47,999 nt of DNA from Pseudomonas sp. HMWF032 (GCF_003060885.1 NZ_QAIG01000005.1:511012-559010), one strand, 5' to 3'; positions 25,361 through 33,895 are shown, numbered from the stretch's first letter. Made by a program: numbers and translations. The notes: generated by a model not told the origin, from the letters alone.

Positions 25361-26644
25361 ATGAGTTCCGACGTACAGGGCCGTGCCCTGGCAGTGCTGA
25401 ATCGAGTCGCCCAGGCTGACTGGCCGGACCGTTTAAAGCTGCGCAAACCCTTCGAAAAACTGATCTACACCGGCAGCCGTGCAAGCTTTCGTGCGGCGGC
25501 GCAGCGTGCGGGCAACGTGGCCAAGTTGCCGCGCCCGGCTGACCCGGATGCCTTGTTCGATCTGTCCCTGTCTGATGAGCAGCAGATGCTGGTGGAGATG
25601 CTCGAAGCCTTCGCCAGTGAAGTGCTGCGCCCGCTCGCCCACGATGCCGATGAACAGGCCGCGCTACCGGCGGCGTTGCTCAACCAGGCGCACGAGTTAG
25701 GGCTGACCCATTACGCAGTGACTGAAGCGCAGGGTGGCATGGCCGGTGAGCGCACCACCCTGAGCAATGCGCTGATTGCCGAGGCGCTGGGCAAGGGCGA
25801 TTTGTCCTTGGCTGCGGCCTTGTTGGTGCCCTTGTCAGCGGCCAACTGCATTCGCCGTTGGGGCAATGCGGCGCAGCAGGCGCGCTGGTTGCCGGCCTTT
25901 GTCGGTGAGGAGCCTGCGCCGGTGATGGCCATTGCGGTGAATGAACCGACGCCGCTGTTTGATCCGCAGAAGCTGGCGACCCGTGCGCGTAAGCGTGGCA
26001 AGCATTACGTCCTTAGCGGTGAGAAGTGCCTGGTGTTGCGTGGTATGGATGCCAGCCAGCTGATCGTCGCGGCGCACGCGGCCGATGGACCGGCGCTGTT
26101 TATGGTTGAGGCCGGGGCCAAGGGCCTGCAACGCAGCCCGCAACCGGCCATGGGCCTCAAGGCCGGCAGCACGGCGCGCGTGCGGCTTAATGGCGTGAAG
26201 GTGCCGGTTGAGGCGCGATTGGCTGCTGAGTCGTTTAATTATCAGAGCTTTCTCGATTATGCCGGGCTGGCCTGGTGTGCATTGGCCGTGGGCACAGCGC
26301 AGGCGGCGCTGGACTATGTGGTGCCGTATTGCAACGAGCGCGTGGCCTTCGGCGAGCCGATCAGCCATCGTCAGGGCGTGGCCTTTATGGTCGCGGACAT
26401 GGCGGTGGAACTCGACGCCATGCGCCTGATGGTTTGGCGCGCGTGTTCGCGGGCTGAGCAGGGTTTGCCGTTCCAGCGCGAAGCCTATCTGGCACGCCTG
26501 CTGTGCAGCGAAAAGGCCATGAAAATCGGCACCGACGCTGTGCAGTTGCTCGGCGGCCACGGCTTTACCAAAGAACATCCAGCCGAGCGCTGGTACCGCG
26601 ATTTGCGTGCGCTGGCAGTTATGGCCGGCGGCTTACAGCTCTAA
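25361..26644 (+). CDS. Acyl-CoA dehydrogenase family protein (PA4995-like)
   Basis: A 427-residue flavoprotein of the acyl-CoA dehydrogenase family. The N-terminal helical domain follows a 60-residue extension and begins near FDLSLSDEQQMLVEMLEAFA. The middle beta domain has VMAIAVNEPTP and VLSGEKCLVLRGM. The C-terminal helices end with QLLGGHGFTKEHPAERWYRDLRAL, the usual FAD-contact block. The substrate is unknown; a fatty acyl-CoA is the default. The gene pairs with the next one, 12 bases downstream, as PA4995-PA4994 do in P. aeruginosa. A GGAG-type ribosome site (25350-25353) supports the ATG at 25361. There is no obvious tie to LPS synthesis beyond conserved neighbourhood. Confidence 0.88.
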   Translation: MSSDVQGRALAVLNRVAQADWPDRLKLRKPFEKLIYTGSRASFRAAAQRAGNVAKLPRPADPDALFDLSLSDEQQMLVEMLEAFASEVLRPLAHDADEQAALPAALLNQAHELGLTHYAVTEAQGGMAGERTTLSNALIAEALGKGDLSLAAALLVPLSAANCIRRWGNAAQQARWLPAFVGEEPAPVMAIAVNEPTPLFDPQKLATRARKRGKHYVLSGEKCLVLRGMDASQLIVAAHAADGPALFMVEAGAKGLQRSPQPAMGLKAGSTARVRLNGVKVPVEARLAAESFNYQSFLDYAGLAWCALAVGTAQAALDYVVPYCNERVAFGEPISHRQGVAFMVADMAVELDAMRLMVWRACSRAEQGLPFQREAYLARLLCSEKAMKIGTDAVQLLGGHGFTKEHPAERWYRDLRALAVMAGGLQL

Positions 26645-26656
26645 GGGCACATCACC

Positions 26657-27865
26657 ATGAACTTAGAAACCCCCAAGAAATTCCGTGGCCTGGTTAATCA
26701 GGCCCATCAGGTGGCGGAAAACTATTTCCGGCCGATTTCACGTAAATACGACAAGGCCGAACACGCCTACCCCAAGGAGCTGGGCCTGCTCGCGGCGCTG
26801 CTCGATGGCATGAACGCCGGCTCGCCGGACGCCATTGGCGCCACTTCCGCCAGCAAGCGTGGCGCAGCCCGTGAGCAGCAGGAAGGCATCAAGAATGGCG
26901 GCAATCTGTCCGCCCTGCTCGGGGTGATGGAACTGTGCTGGGGCGATGTTGGCTTGTTGCTGGCGATGCCGCGTCAGGGCTTGGGCAACGCCGCGATTGC
27001 GGCGGTGGCCAACGATGAACAACTGGCGCGCTTTAGCGGCACCTGGGCGGCCATGGCGATTACCGAGCCGGGCTGCGGCTCGGACTCGGCGGCGATCCGC
27101 ACCACGGCGATCAAGGACGGCGATCACTACGTGCTTAACGGCGAGAAGATCTACGTCACCTCCGGCGCGCGTGCCGACTCGGTGGTGGTGTGGGCCACGC
27201 TGGATAAAAGCCTCGGCCGCGCAGCGATCAAGTCTTTTGTGGTGGAGCACGGCACGCCGGGCATGAGCGTGACGCGGCTGGAAAAGAAGCTCGGCATCAA
27301 GGCGTCGGACACCGCCGCGATCAGCTTCAGCGATTGCCGCGTGCCAGCGGCCAACCTGCTCGGCAACCCGGAAATCGACGTGCAAAAGGGCTTTGCCGGG
27401 GTGATGGAAACCTTCGACAACACCCGCCCGCTGGTCGCTGGTATGGCGGTGGGCGTAGCCAAGGCCTCGCTGGATCGCACCCGCGAACTGCTGAAGAAAG
27501 TCTGCACGCTGGATTACCGCACGCCGCTGCTCAGCGTCAGCCATGCCGAAGCGACGCTGTATCGTCTGGAGGCCGAATGGGAAGCCGCGCGCCTGTTGAC
27601 GATGAAAGCCGCCTGGATGGCCGACAACAAACTGCCCAACTCCAAGGAAGCCTCCATCGCCAAGGCCAAGGCCGGGCGGGTGGCCAACGAGGTGACGTTG
27701 AAATGCGTCGAACTGGCCGGTGCGCTGGGTTACGGCGAGGATGAGTTGCTGGAGAAATGGGCGCGCGACTCGAAGATTCTCGACATCTTCGAAGGCACCC
27801 AGCAGATCCAATTGTTGATCGTCGCCCGACGTTTGCTGGGCAAAAGCTCTAGCGAGTTGAAGTAA
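26657..27865 (+). CDS. Acyl-CoA dehydrogenase family protein (PA4994-like)
   Basis: A 402-residue acyl-CoA dehydrogenase. Visible features are the flavin and substrate contact block WAAMAITEPGCGSDSAAIRT (about residues 128-147), YVLNGEKIYVTSGA in the beta domain, and ILDIFEGTQQIQLLIVARRLLG at the C-terminus, typical of the family. It probably forms an operon with the gene 12 bases upstream and may work with it as a hetero-oligomer or on a related substrate, which is inference. The N-terminal region has a loop rich in small residues (NAGSPDAIGATSASKRG) that is longer than usual. It ends just before a repeat-rich spacer. Confidence 0.88.
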   Translation: MNLETPKKFRGLVNQAHQVAENYFRPISRKYDKAEHAYPKELGLLAALLDGMNAGSPDAIGATSASKRGAAREQQEGIKNGGNLSALLGVMELCWGDVGLLLAMPRQGLGNAAIAAVANDEQLARFSGTWAAMAITEPGCGSDSAAIRTTAIKDGDHYVLNGEKIYVTSGARADSVVVWATLDKSLGRAAIKSFVVEHGTPGMSVTRLEKKLGIKASDTAAISFSDCRVPAANLLGNPEIDVQKGFAGVMETFDNTRPLVAGMAVGVAKASLDRTRELLKKVCTLDYRTPLLSVSHAEATLYRLEAEWEAARLLTMKAAWMADNKLPNSKEASIAKAKAGRVANEVTLKCVELAGALGYGEDELLEKWARDSKILDIFEGTQQIQLLIVARRLLGKSSSELK

Positions 27866-27866
27866 C

Positions 27867-28006
27867 CCCCGGATTGCATCCGGGCTACGGGCTGCCGTTG
27901 CAGGGTGGAAGGCGCTTCACCCATCCACCGATTGCGTGGCTGTGGTGGATGAAATGAGCGTCATCCACTCTGCGGATTGGCCCGTTGCGGATGGCATCCG
28001 CAGCTG
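27867..28006. repeat. Pseudomonas intergenic repeat with hairpin
   Basis: The spacer after the acyl-CoA dehydrogenases has no coding signal. It starts with CCCCGGATTGCATCCGGGCTACGG-like sequence, in which CCGGAT-TGC-ATCCGG is an inverted repeat (27870-27884). It also contains a perfect 8-bp stem GTGGATGA/TCATCCAC (27945-27952 and 27961-27968), and another GCGGATGGCATCCGC inverted repeat near 27988-28002. Such CCGGATTGCATCCGGGCTACG modules are common dispersed sequences in pseudomonad spacers. They could also serve as a two-way terminator between the convergent genes on each side. Confidence 0.55.
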
Positions 28007-28009
28007 CAT

Positions 28010-28885
28010 TCACATGCCTTGCAGGCTTAGCCACTCTTTCCAGCGGATGCGTTCATCGCGCACCAGCCAGCCGTCTTGTGGGGCAAAGCTTTCGGCCAGC
28101 CACAGGCCGCGTGTACTGGCCGCTGAGAGTTCACCCTGGGTGAGGGTCAGCAGTTCGGCTGTCGGGCGGCCTTGGTCGAGTGCCAGCAGGAACAGGTCGG
28201 GTCGTTCACGGTTAAGCCGGGCGACGAGGGTGCCTTGCTCCAGGCATTCATCTACATGCAGCAAACTCAATTCGCGTGCCGCTTTGGGCAGCTCCAGGCG
28301 CAGGTCATACACCAGCTGTAAGGAGGCGGTGGGCAGGTGCACATAGGCGTGCGGGCGCTCGAGCAGTTTCAGGCTGCCGCATTGCACGGTGCGGGTCGCG
28401 CCTTGCTGCGGGCTGAGGCTGAAGTGCGCGTTTTCCCGGTAGCGCAAGCTGCTCTGGTAGGGCGTGGGCAGCCAAGTGTCGCCAAAGCGTCCGCTAAGCC
28501 AGCCTTCCGGGGTTTCCAGCAGGCATTCTTCGGCCACTTCCTGGATCGCGGTGAGCAGTGGCAGGTTGAGTTCGTGGGCCGGTACATAACCGGAAATCAG
28601 CTTGAGCACCACATCGCCACGATCTGCCCGGCGCTGGCGCACCAGCACCCAGTATTCGCGGCCTTGCCAGCAAAGGGTTAAACGCACCGAAACGCCCAGA
28701 TTGGCCAGTTCCACGGCAAAGCGCTGGCTGTCGGCCACCGCCACTGGGCGGCGCTTTTCCAGCATCTGCGCAAAGTTCAGCGGCATGCCCAGACCCTGGT
28801 AACTCAGGCCTTCCGGGCTGGCTTCAACAAACAGTTGCAGGGTCTTGAAGCGGCTGGGGTCTTTGCGAATCAGGGTGCGCGGCAT
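28010..28885 (-). CDS. Uncharacterised protein with a degenerate Nudix-like box
   Basis: A 291-residue cytoplasmic protein that I recognise only as the PA4993-type hypothetical by position. Residues 92-123 look like a Nudix hydrolase core: a beta strand VVLKLISGY, then G99-x5-E105, then QEVAEECLL (115-123), which matches the REUxEExGU part with E116, E119 and E120 kept. The spacing between the two halves is two residues longer than the canonical motif, and the arginine is a glutamine. No signal peptide is present. A GAGGAG ribosome site 5 bases upstream supports the ATG at 28885. It probably belongs with the reductase genes upstream on the same strand. A nucleotide-diphosphate hydrolase role is a guess. 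Confidence 0.65.
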   Translation of the reverse strand: MPRTLIRKDPSRFKTLQLFVEASPEGLSYQGLGMPLNFAQMLEKRRPVAVADSQRFAVELANLGVSVRLTLCWQGREYWVLVRQRRADRGDVVLKLISGYVPAHELNLPLLTAIQEVAEECLLETPEGWLSGRFGDTWLPTPYQSSLRYRENAHFSLSPQQGATRTVQCGSLKLLERPHAYVHLPTASLQLVYDLRLELPKAARELSLLHVDECLEQGTLVARLNRERPDLFLLALDQGRPTAELLTLTQGELSAASTRGLWLAESFAPQDGWLVRDERIRWKEWLSLQGM

Positions 28886-28954
28886 GGCAACTCCTCGCGG
28901 GTTTCGGCGTGGGCATGGCCTGAGAGCTTGGCACAGATCGGCGGGTAAGACCTG

Positions 28955-29773
28955 TCAGGCAATATCCTGAATTACAGCGGCGGCCGTGGCGACGTTATGC
29001 GCCAGGTGCTGCGGGTTGATGGTGCCGATGATTGCACTGCACGCGGCCGGGTGGCTGAAGATCAGCTCGAAACTGGCGCGCACGGGGTCAATACCGGGGG
29101 CTAGGCAGGCATGACCGCTGGCCAGGGCTTTTTTAATCAAAATACCTTTGCCCTGTTGTGCGGCGTAGTCCAGCACAGCGCGTTCGCCTTGCTCATTGAG
29201 GTTGTAGGTGACCATGGCGCAATCACCCGTGGCCAGGGCCAGTAGGCCGCCCTCGACGGTTTTGCCTGAGAGGCCGAAACCGCGAATTTTGCCCTCGCGT
29301 TTCAGTTCGGCCAGGGTTTCGTACACGCCGCTGTCACGCAGGATGGCCACATCGTTGCCGTCGGAATGCACCAGCACGAGGTCGATAAAGTCCGTCTCCA
29401 GGCGCGTGAGGCTGCGTTCCACCGAGCGGCGGGTGTGCGCCGGGCTGAAATCAAAATGCGACTGGCCGTTGTCGAACTCTTCACCGACCTTGCTGACGAT
29501 CACCCAATCGTGGCGCTGGCCGCGCAGCAGCGGGCCGAGGCGGGTTTCGCTGGTGCCGTAGGCTGGCGCAGTGTCGATCAGGTTGATGCCCAAATCACGG
29601 GCCTGAGCCAGCAGGGTTCGGGCGGCGGTGTCATCGGGGATGGTGAAGCCGGTTGGGTACTTCACGCCTTGATCACGGCCCAGTTTGACCGTGCCCAGAC
29701 CCAGTGGTGAAACCCGCAGGCCGGTGTTGCCCAGTGGGCGGTGCAGGGTGTGCAGGCTCTGCAGGGGATGCAT
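28955..29773 (-). CDS. Aldo/keto reductase
   Basis: A 272-residue NADPH-dependent oxidoreductase of the aldo/keto reductase family. The barrel motif carries the catalytic residues in the usual order: aspartate and tyrosine in INLIDTAPAYGTSETRLG, lysine in WVIVSKVGEE, histidine in LVLVHSDGND. The start MHPLQSLHTLHRPLGNTGLR is supported by GGAGG 9-10 bases upstream. The gene is shorter than typical 310-330-residue members, as is usual for this subgroup. Its start overlaps the stop of the FAD oxidoreductase by one base (TGATG), so the two are co-translated. The substrate is unknown; the pair may act on the same compound. Confidence 0.85.
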   Translation of the reverse strand: MHPLQSLHTLHRPLGNTGLRVSPLGLGTVKLGRDQGVKYPTGFTIPDDTAARTLLAQARDLGINLIDTAPAYGTSETRLGPLLRGQRHDWVIVSKVGEEFDNGQSHFDFSPAHTRRSVERSLTRLETDFIDLVLVHSDGNDVAILRDSGVYETLAELKREGKIRGFGLSGKTVEGGLLALATGDCAMVTYNLNEQGERAVLDYAAQQGKGILIKKALASGHACLAPGIDPVRASFELIFSHPAACSAIIGTINPQHLAHNVATAAAVIQDIA

Positions 29774-30945
29774 CAGAACAACTCCTCCCAGACGGCTGGT
29801 GCGACGCTCGGGCGCGGCAGGGCAGGCAGCGCTGCATGGGTGTGCGGCTGAATGCCGTCACGATTGAGGGCGGACAGTACGCGGTCGGCAAAGTCCGGCG
29901 CCAGGGCCAGTTTGGTTGGCCAGCCCACCATCAGGTTGCCTTGCTCATGCAAGAAGGCGTTGTCCGGGCGCACCAGGCCGGATTGCGCTGGCTCGGCACG
30001 CTCCACCCGCAGCGTCGCCCATTGCGCGGCGGACAGGTCGACCCAGGGCAGCAGCTCGCCGAGTTCTTTCTGCGCGGCCTTGATCTGCGCCGCTTCATCG
30101 CGGGCCACGCCATCGGCTTCGGCCAGATCGCCCCCCAGGTACCAGACCCACTGGCCATCGGCCGCCAGGTGGGTGGTGATGGTCACGCGCGGCTTCGGCC
30201 CGCCGCCCAGGCAGTGGGCGTACAGCGGTTTGAGTGTCGGGCCTTTGACCAGCGCCATATGCAGCGGGCGCAATTGCTGGGCCGGCTGAGTCAGGCCGAG
30301 GGCGCTAAGTAGCTCGGCATTGCCGCGCCCGGCGCTGAGGATGATGCGCTGTGCGCGAATCTCGCGGCCATCGATGCGCAGGCCTATCAGTTCGCCATTT
30401 TCCTGCAGCGGCTCAATGCGCTCGGCGGCCAGCAAACCATCACCAGCCAGCTCGCTCAGGCGGCTGATCAGGCTCGGCACATCCAATACCAGCTCAGCCA
30501 GGCGGTAAACCTTGCCTTTGAATGTGGGGTGTTGCAGGGCGGGTGGCAGCTGCTCGCCCTTGACCTGATCGACCCGGCCGCGCACGGCCTTGCTGGCAAA
30601 GAAGCTGGTGATATTGCCGGCCAGGCTGCCGGGCGACCACAGGTAGTGGGCATCGGACAGCAGGCGCACGCCCGAGAGGTCCAGCTCGCCGTTACCGGCC
30701 AGGGCTTCACGCCAGCGCCGCGGCATGTCGGCAATCGCTTCGGAGGCGCCTGTCAGTGCGCCATGCAGGGCGTATTTGGCGCCGCCGTGGATGATGCCCT
30801 GGGATTTCACACTCTGCCCGCCGCCAAGCTGGGCGCTTTCCACCAGCAGCGTGGCGAAACCCTGGCGGCGCAGGCGCGCGTTCAGCCAAAGGCCGGCGAT
30901 ACCGCCGCCGACGATCAAAACATCAGTGCTTAATGCCTGGGACAT
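29773..30945 (-). CDS. FAD-dependent oxidoreductase (DAO family)
   Basis: A 390-residue protein of the D-amino-acid oxidase/glycerol-3-phosphate dehydrogenase-like family. The N-terminal dinucleotide-binding motif is VLIVGGGIAGLWLNARL (residues 9-25), with the beta2 acidic end LLVES. An AQRIILSAGRGNAELL segment and a middle substrate domain follow. It corresponds by place to PA4991. It is the first gene of the minus-strand unit and is followed in coupled fashion by the aldo/keto reductase. No membrane segments were seen. Substrate and electron acceptor are unknown. Upstream lies a long repeat, so its promoter probably sits within about 60 bases of the start. Confidence 0.82.
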   Translation of the reverse strand: MSQALSTDVLIVGGGIAGLWLNARLRRQGFATLLVESAQLGGGQSVKSQGIIHGGAKYALHGALTGASEAIADMPRRWREALAGNGELDLSGVRLLSDAHYLWSPGSLAGNITSFFASKAVRGRVDQVKGEQLPPALQHPTFKGKVYRLAELVLDVPSLISRLSELAGDGLLAAERIEPLQENGELIGLRIDGREIRAQRIILSAGRGNAELLSALGLTQPAQQLRPLHMALVKGPTLKPLYAHCLGGGPKPRVTITTHLAADGQWVWYLGGDLAEADGVARDEAAQIKAAQKELGELLPWVDLSAAQWATLRVERAEPAQSGLVRPDNAFLHEQGNLMVGWPTKLALAPDFADRVLSALNRDGIQPHTHAALPALPRPSVAPAVWEELF

Positions 30946-31009
30946 GCAGGTGTCTCACCGGGAAAACAGGTGCGCAGTATAACCCGTCCGCGCTAGCGCC
31001 TTACCTCTG

Positions 31010-31205
31010 AACCTGCTCAACGTCTCGCGAGCTAGAGCCATGCAAGGCACTGCGCTAGGTAACAGCCTCCGGCTGGTCAAAACAGGTGAGGAGGTGGAGT
31101 TTACGGGTGTAAATGAGCATGACGCGTTGCATTCGTCCTTGGGGCCGCGCTAAGGCGCGTTAGCCGCAAGCGGCTTGCTGAGCCTGTTTTTAACGCAGCA
31201 GGGCC
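31010..31205. repeat. Second palindromic intergenic element
   Basis: The spacer upstream of the FAD oxidoreductase contains an element of about 195 bases. Its core, at 31097-31119, is GGAG-TTTAC-GGGT-GTAAA-TGAGCA, the same frame as the core of the repeat at 2488-2650 (GGAG-TTGACT-CT-AGTCAA-TGAGCA). The outer ends share only a short inverted match (CCTGCT... and its complement in GCAGCAGGG). An internal stem AGCCGCAAGCGGCT lies at 31162-31175. There is no coding capacity. It appears to be a diverged member of the same dispersed family. Confidence 0.6.
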
Positions 31206-31234
31206 GACGCGCAGCAGATGTGTTGGGCTGCTTT

Positions 31235-31567
31235 TCAGTGGCCGGCGCTTTGCGAGAACACCTGAATCACCACCACGCCGCTGACGATCAGGCCCATGCC
31301 CAGCATGGCCGGCAGATCCAGGCGCTGCTGGTAGAGGAATACGGCGGCGATGCTTACCAGCACAATGCCCATGCCCGCCCACACCGCGTACGCGACGCCG
31401 ACCGGGATGGTCTTCACCACCAGACTGAGCATCCAGAACGAAATGGCGTAGCCGACCACGACCAGCAGCAGGGGCAGGGGTTTGTTGAAGCCATCCAGGG
31501 CCTTCATCGAGGTAGTGGCGATGACTTCGGCAGTGATGGCAATAGCGAGATAGAGATAGCCGCCCAT
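31235..31567 (-). CDS. Small multidrug resistance (SMR/EmrE-type) transporter
   Basis: A 110-residue inner-membrane protein with four hydrophobic helices: residues 4-20, 30-50, 57-78 and 85-105. The essential glutamate of helix 1 is E14 in ITAEVIATTSMKAL. Other SMR hallmarks are GYAISFWMLSLVVKTIPVGVAYAVWAGMG. These proteins work as antiparallel dimers, exporting cationic compounds or guanidinium in exchange for protons. The start is fixed by AAGGAGG 7 bases upstream of the ATG at 31567. A much longer in-frame reading upstream runs antisense through the LysR gene and is rejected. Divergent pairing with a LysR regulator suggests control by that regulator. Drug export versus guanidinium export cannot be settled here. 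Confidence 0.92.
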   Translation of the reverse strand: MGGYLYLAIAITAEVIATTSMKALDGFNKPLPLLLVVVGYAISFWMLSLVVKTIPVGVAYAVWAGMGIVLVSIAAVFLYQQRLDLPAMLGMGLIVSGVVVIQVFSQSAGH

Positions 31568-31654
31568 GATATGGCCTCCTTGGTGGTCTGGCGGTAATTC
31601 TAGTGCTCTGGCGGATGGGATAAAGTGATTACCTATCTGGAATGGAGATGGGTT
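31568..31654. promoter_or_regulatory. Divergent SMR-LysR control region with a direct repeat
   Basis: The 87-base gap contains an exact direct repeat TCTGGCGG at 31587-31594 and 31607-31614, spaced 20 bases apart, about two helical turns. It could be a pair of half-sites for the LysR regulator, which typically binds its own divergent promoter. No consensus promoter could be fixed. Confidence 0.4.
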
Positions 31655-32539
31655 ATGCAGTGGAGCCTGGAGCAGATTCGCCTGTTTGTCAGCGTGGCCG
31701 AGGGCCAGTCGTTCTCCGCCGTGGGGCGACAGATGCAGCGTGCGCAATCGGCCGTGAGCAATGCGATTGCCTTGCTGGAGACAGACTTGGGCGTGCGCCT
31801 GTTTGAGCGCAGCAGTGGCCGCCAGCCACGCCTGACTGAAGCCGGTATGGCCATGCTGGAGGAGGCTCGCGAGGTGTTGCGCCAGTGCCAACGGCTGGAG
31901 GGGCGCGCATTGGGTTTGGTGCGTGGGGAGGAGGTGCGCCTGCGTCTGGCGCAGGATGAAGCCATGCCTTACCAGCCGGTGCTCGACAGCCTGGAAGCAC
32001 TGGCGCAGCACTTTCCGCTGCTGGAGGTGCAGTTGGCCAGCGGTGCTCAGGGCGATGTGGCGCGCAAGCTGCTGGAACACCGCGCCGACCTCGGCTTGCT
32101 GTTCCACCACGAACACATGCCCGATGCGCTGGAGCGTCAGCGCTTGGGCACCATCGAGATGGTTACCGTGTGTGGGGCCGGGCATGCATTGGCGAGTATG
32201 GGGCATGTGGATCGGCGTGAGCTGGCCCGTCACCGGCAACTGCTGATGACCCCGCAAGACAGTCACTATCCGGGCGGTGAGCAAATCAGCCCATCGGTGT
32301 GGCGTACCGACAGTTTCTACACCATGGCGGAATTGTTGATGCGTAACCTGGGGTGGGCCTGGCTGCCGCGCCATGTGGTGCAGTACCCGACGTATCAGAA
32401 CCAGCTGGTGGAACTGAGCAGCGACTGGACGCCGCCACCGCTGGTGGTCGAATTGGTCTGTCGCCGCGATGAAGCGTTAGGCCCGGCGGCCTTGTGGCTG
32501 GCCGATTGTTTTGCCCGGCATCTGCAGGTCACAGCGTGA
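31655..32539 (+). CDS. LysR-family transcriptional regulator
   Basis: A 294-residue regulator. The N-terminal winged helix-turn-helix covers about residues 1-60, with QIRLFVSVAEGQSFSAVGRQ then AQSAVSNAIALLETDLGVRL. The C-terminal part is the LysR substrate-binding domain (LRLAQDEAMPYQPVLDSL onward). The start is taken at ATG 31655 because GGAG at 31644-31647 is 7 bases upstream and the fold begins immediately. A GTG at 31625 would add ten unlikely residues. It is divergent from the SMR transporter, the common layout for a LysR protein and its target, and matches PA4989 by position. The inducer is unknown. Confidence 0.88.
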   Translation: MQWSLEQIRLFVSVAEGQSFSAVGRQMQRAQSAVSNAIALLETDLGVRLFERSSGRQPRLTEAGMAMLEEAREVLRQCQRLEGRALGLVRGEEVRLRLAQDEAMPYQPVLDSLEALAQHFPLLEVQLASGAQGDVARKLLEHRADLGLLFHHEHMPDALERQRLGTIEMVTVCGAGHALASMGHVDRRELARHRQLLMTPQDSHYPGGEQISPSVWRTDSFYTMAELLMRNLGWAWLPRHVVQYPTYQNQLVELSSDWTPPPLVVELVCRRDEALGPAALWLADCFARHLQVTA

Positions 32540-32593
32540 GTCGAACCTGCGCCTGGCTCGACGATAGTGGCCAAAGTGCATAAGCTGCGCGCC

Positions 32594-33886
32594 ATGAATA
32601 GACACCTCTACACCCTGCTGTTTCATCTCGGTCTACCGCTGGTGGCCGGCCGCTTGGCGTGGCGTGCCTGGCAAGCGCCGGCCTATGCCAAGCGTATTGG
32701 CGAGCGCTTCGCGTTCGGCTTACCGATGTTCAAACGCGGCGGTATCTGGCTGCACGCCGTGTCGGTGGGCGAGAGCATTGCCGCTGCGCCACTGGTACGT
32801 GAGCTGCTGGCGCGCTACCCGCAGTTGCCGATCACCATCACCTGCATGACGCCGACCGGTTCGGAGCGCATTCAAGCCATGTTCGGCGGCCTGGAGTACG
32901 CCGGTCGCGTGCAGCATTGCTACTTGCCGTATGACCTGCCTTGGGCCGCCGCGCGTTTTCTCGATCGCGTGCAACCCAGGTTGGCGGTGATCATGGAAAC
33001 CGAACTGTGGCCCAACCATATTCACCAGTGCGCCACACGTGGCATCCCTGTGGCGTTGGCCAATGCGCGGCTGTCCGAGCGTTCGGCACGCGGCTATGCG
33101 CGCTTCGCCAAACTGACGGCGCCGATGCTGGCCGAGTTGGATTTGATTGCCGTGCAAACGGCAGTGGAGGCTGAGCGCTTTCGCAGTCTCGGTGCGCGGC
33201 CTGAGTGTGTTGAAGTCACGGGTTCGATCAAATTTGATCTGAGCATTGATCCGGCCCTGCTGACCCGTGCAGCTGCCTTGCGTGAGCAGTGGCAGGCCAC
33301 ACGACGCCCAGTTTGGATCGCGGCCAGCACCCATGCCGGTGAAGATGAAATCATCCTCGCCGCCCATCGTCAGTTGCTTGAGCAACACCCTGATGCATTA
33401 CTGATTCTGGTGCCGCGCCATCCTGAGCGTTTCAATGCGGTGTTTGACCTGTGTCAGCGGCAAGGCTTTGTTACGCGGCGTCGCTCAACGGACGAGGCCG
33501 TACAGGCGGCGGATCAGGTGCTGCTCGGCGACACCATGGGCGAGTTGCTGTTTCTTTACGCGCTGGCCGATATCGCTTTTGTCGGCGGCAGCCTGGTCGC
33601 CAATGGCGGGCACAACCTGCTGGAGCCGGCCGCGCTGGGTAAACCGGTGCTCAGCGGCCCGCACCTGTTCAACTTTCTGGAGATCGCCGCGCAGTTGCGC
33701 GCGGCGGGCGCCCTGAGCGAGACGGCCGATGCTGACGGTTTGGCGCAGCGCATCGCGCACCTCTGGCGCGAGCCCGAGACGGCGCAGGCCATGCGTAGCG
33801 CAGGGCTGGCGGTGATGCAGGCCAACCAAGGCGCATTGGCGCGGCTGCTGGCGGGCTTGGGGCGGTTGATCAACCCTCAGCCCTGA
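32594..33886 (+). CDS. waaA: Kdo transferase WaaA (KdtA)
   Basis: A 430-residue GT30 glycosyltransferase that adds Kdo residues to lipid IVA. The N-terminal anchor NRHLYTLLFHLGLPLVAGRL is followed by PAYAKRIGERFAFG. The catalytic base is E60 in HAVSVGESIAAAPLV. The donor domain has WIAASTHAGEDEIIL, LVPRHPERF, GDTMGELLFLYALADIAFVGGSLV and GGHNLLEPAALGKPVL, all WaaA hallmarks. I chose ATG 32594, which gives the N-terminus expected from the family; a GTG at 32567 would add nine residues. It lies apart from the main LPS cluster, as in P. aeruginosa (PA4988). It is convergent with the SDR gene, and REP-type repeats lie between. Confidence 0.94.
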   Translation: MNRHLYTLLFHLGLPLVAGRLAWRAWQAPAYAKRIGERFAFGLPMFKRGGIWLHAVSVGESIAAAPLVRELLARYPQLPITITCMTPTGSERIQAMFGGLEYAGRVQHCYLPYDLPWAAARFLDRVQPRLAVIMETELWPNHIHQCATRGIPVALANARLSERSARGYARFAKLTAPMLAELDLIAVQTAVEAERFRSLGARPECVEVTGSIKFDLSIDPALLTRAAALREQWQATRRPVWIAASTHAGEDEIILAAHRQLLEQHPDALLILVPRHPERFNAVFDLCQRQGFVTRRRSTDEAVQAADQVLLGDTMGELLFLYALADIAFVGGSLVANGGHNLLEPAALGKPVLSGPHLFNFLEIAAQLRAAGALSETADADGLAQRIAHLWREPETAQAMRSAGLAVMQANQGALARLLAGLGRLINPQP

Positions 33887-33895
33887 TGCCAGCGC

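Noticed and set aside
31568..32374. N-terminal extension of the SMR transporter to 379 residues
   Set aside because: The extension is antisense to the LysR gene; the SMR family is about 110 residues and a strong ribosome site marks the shorter start.
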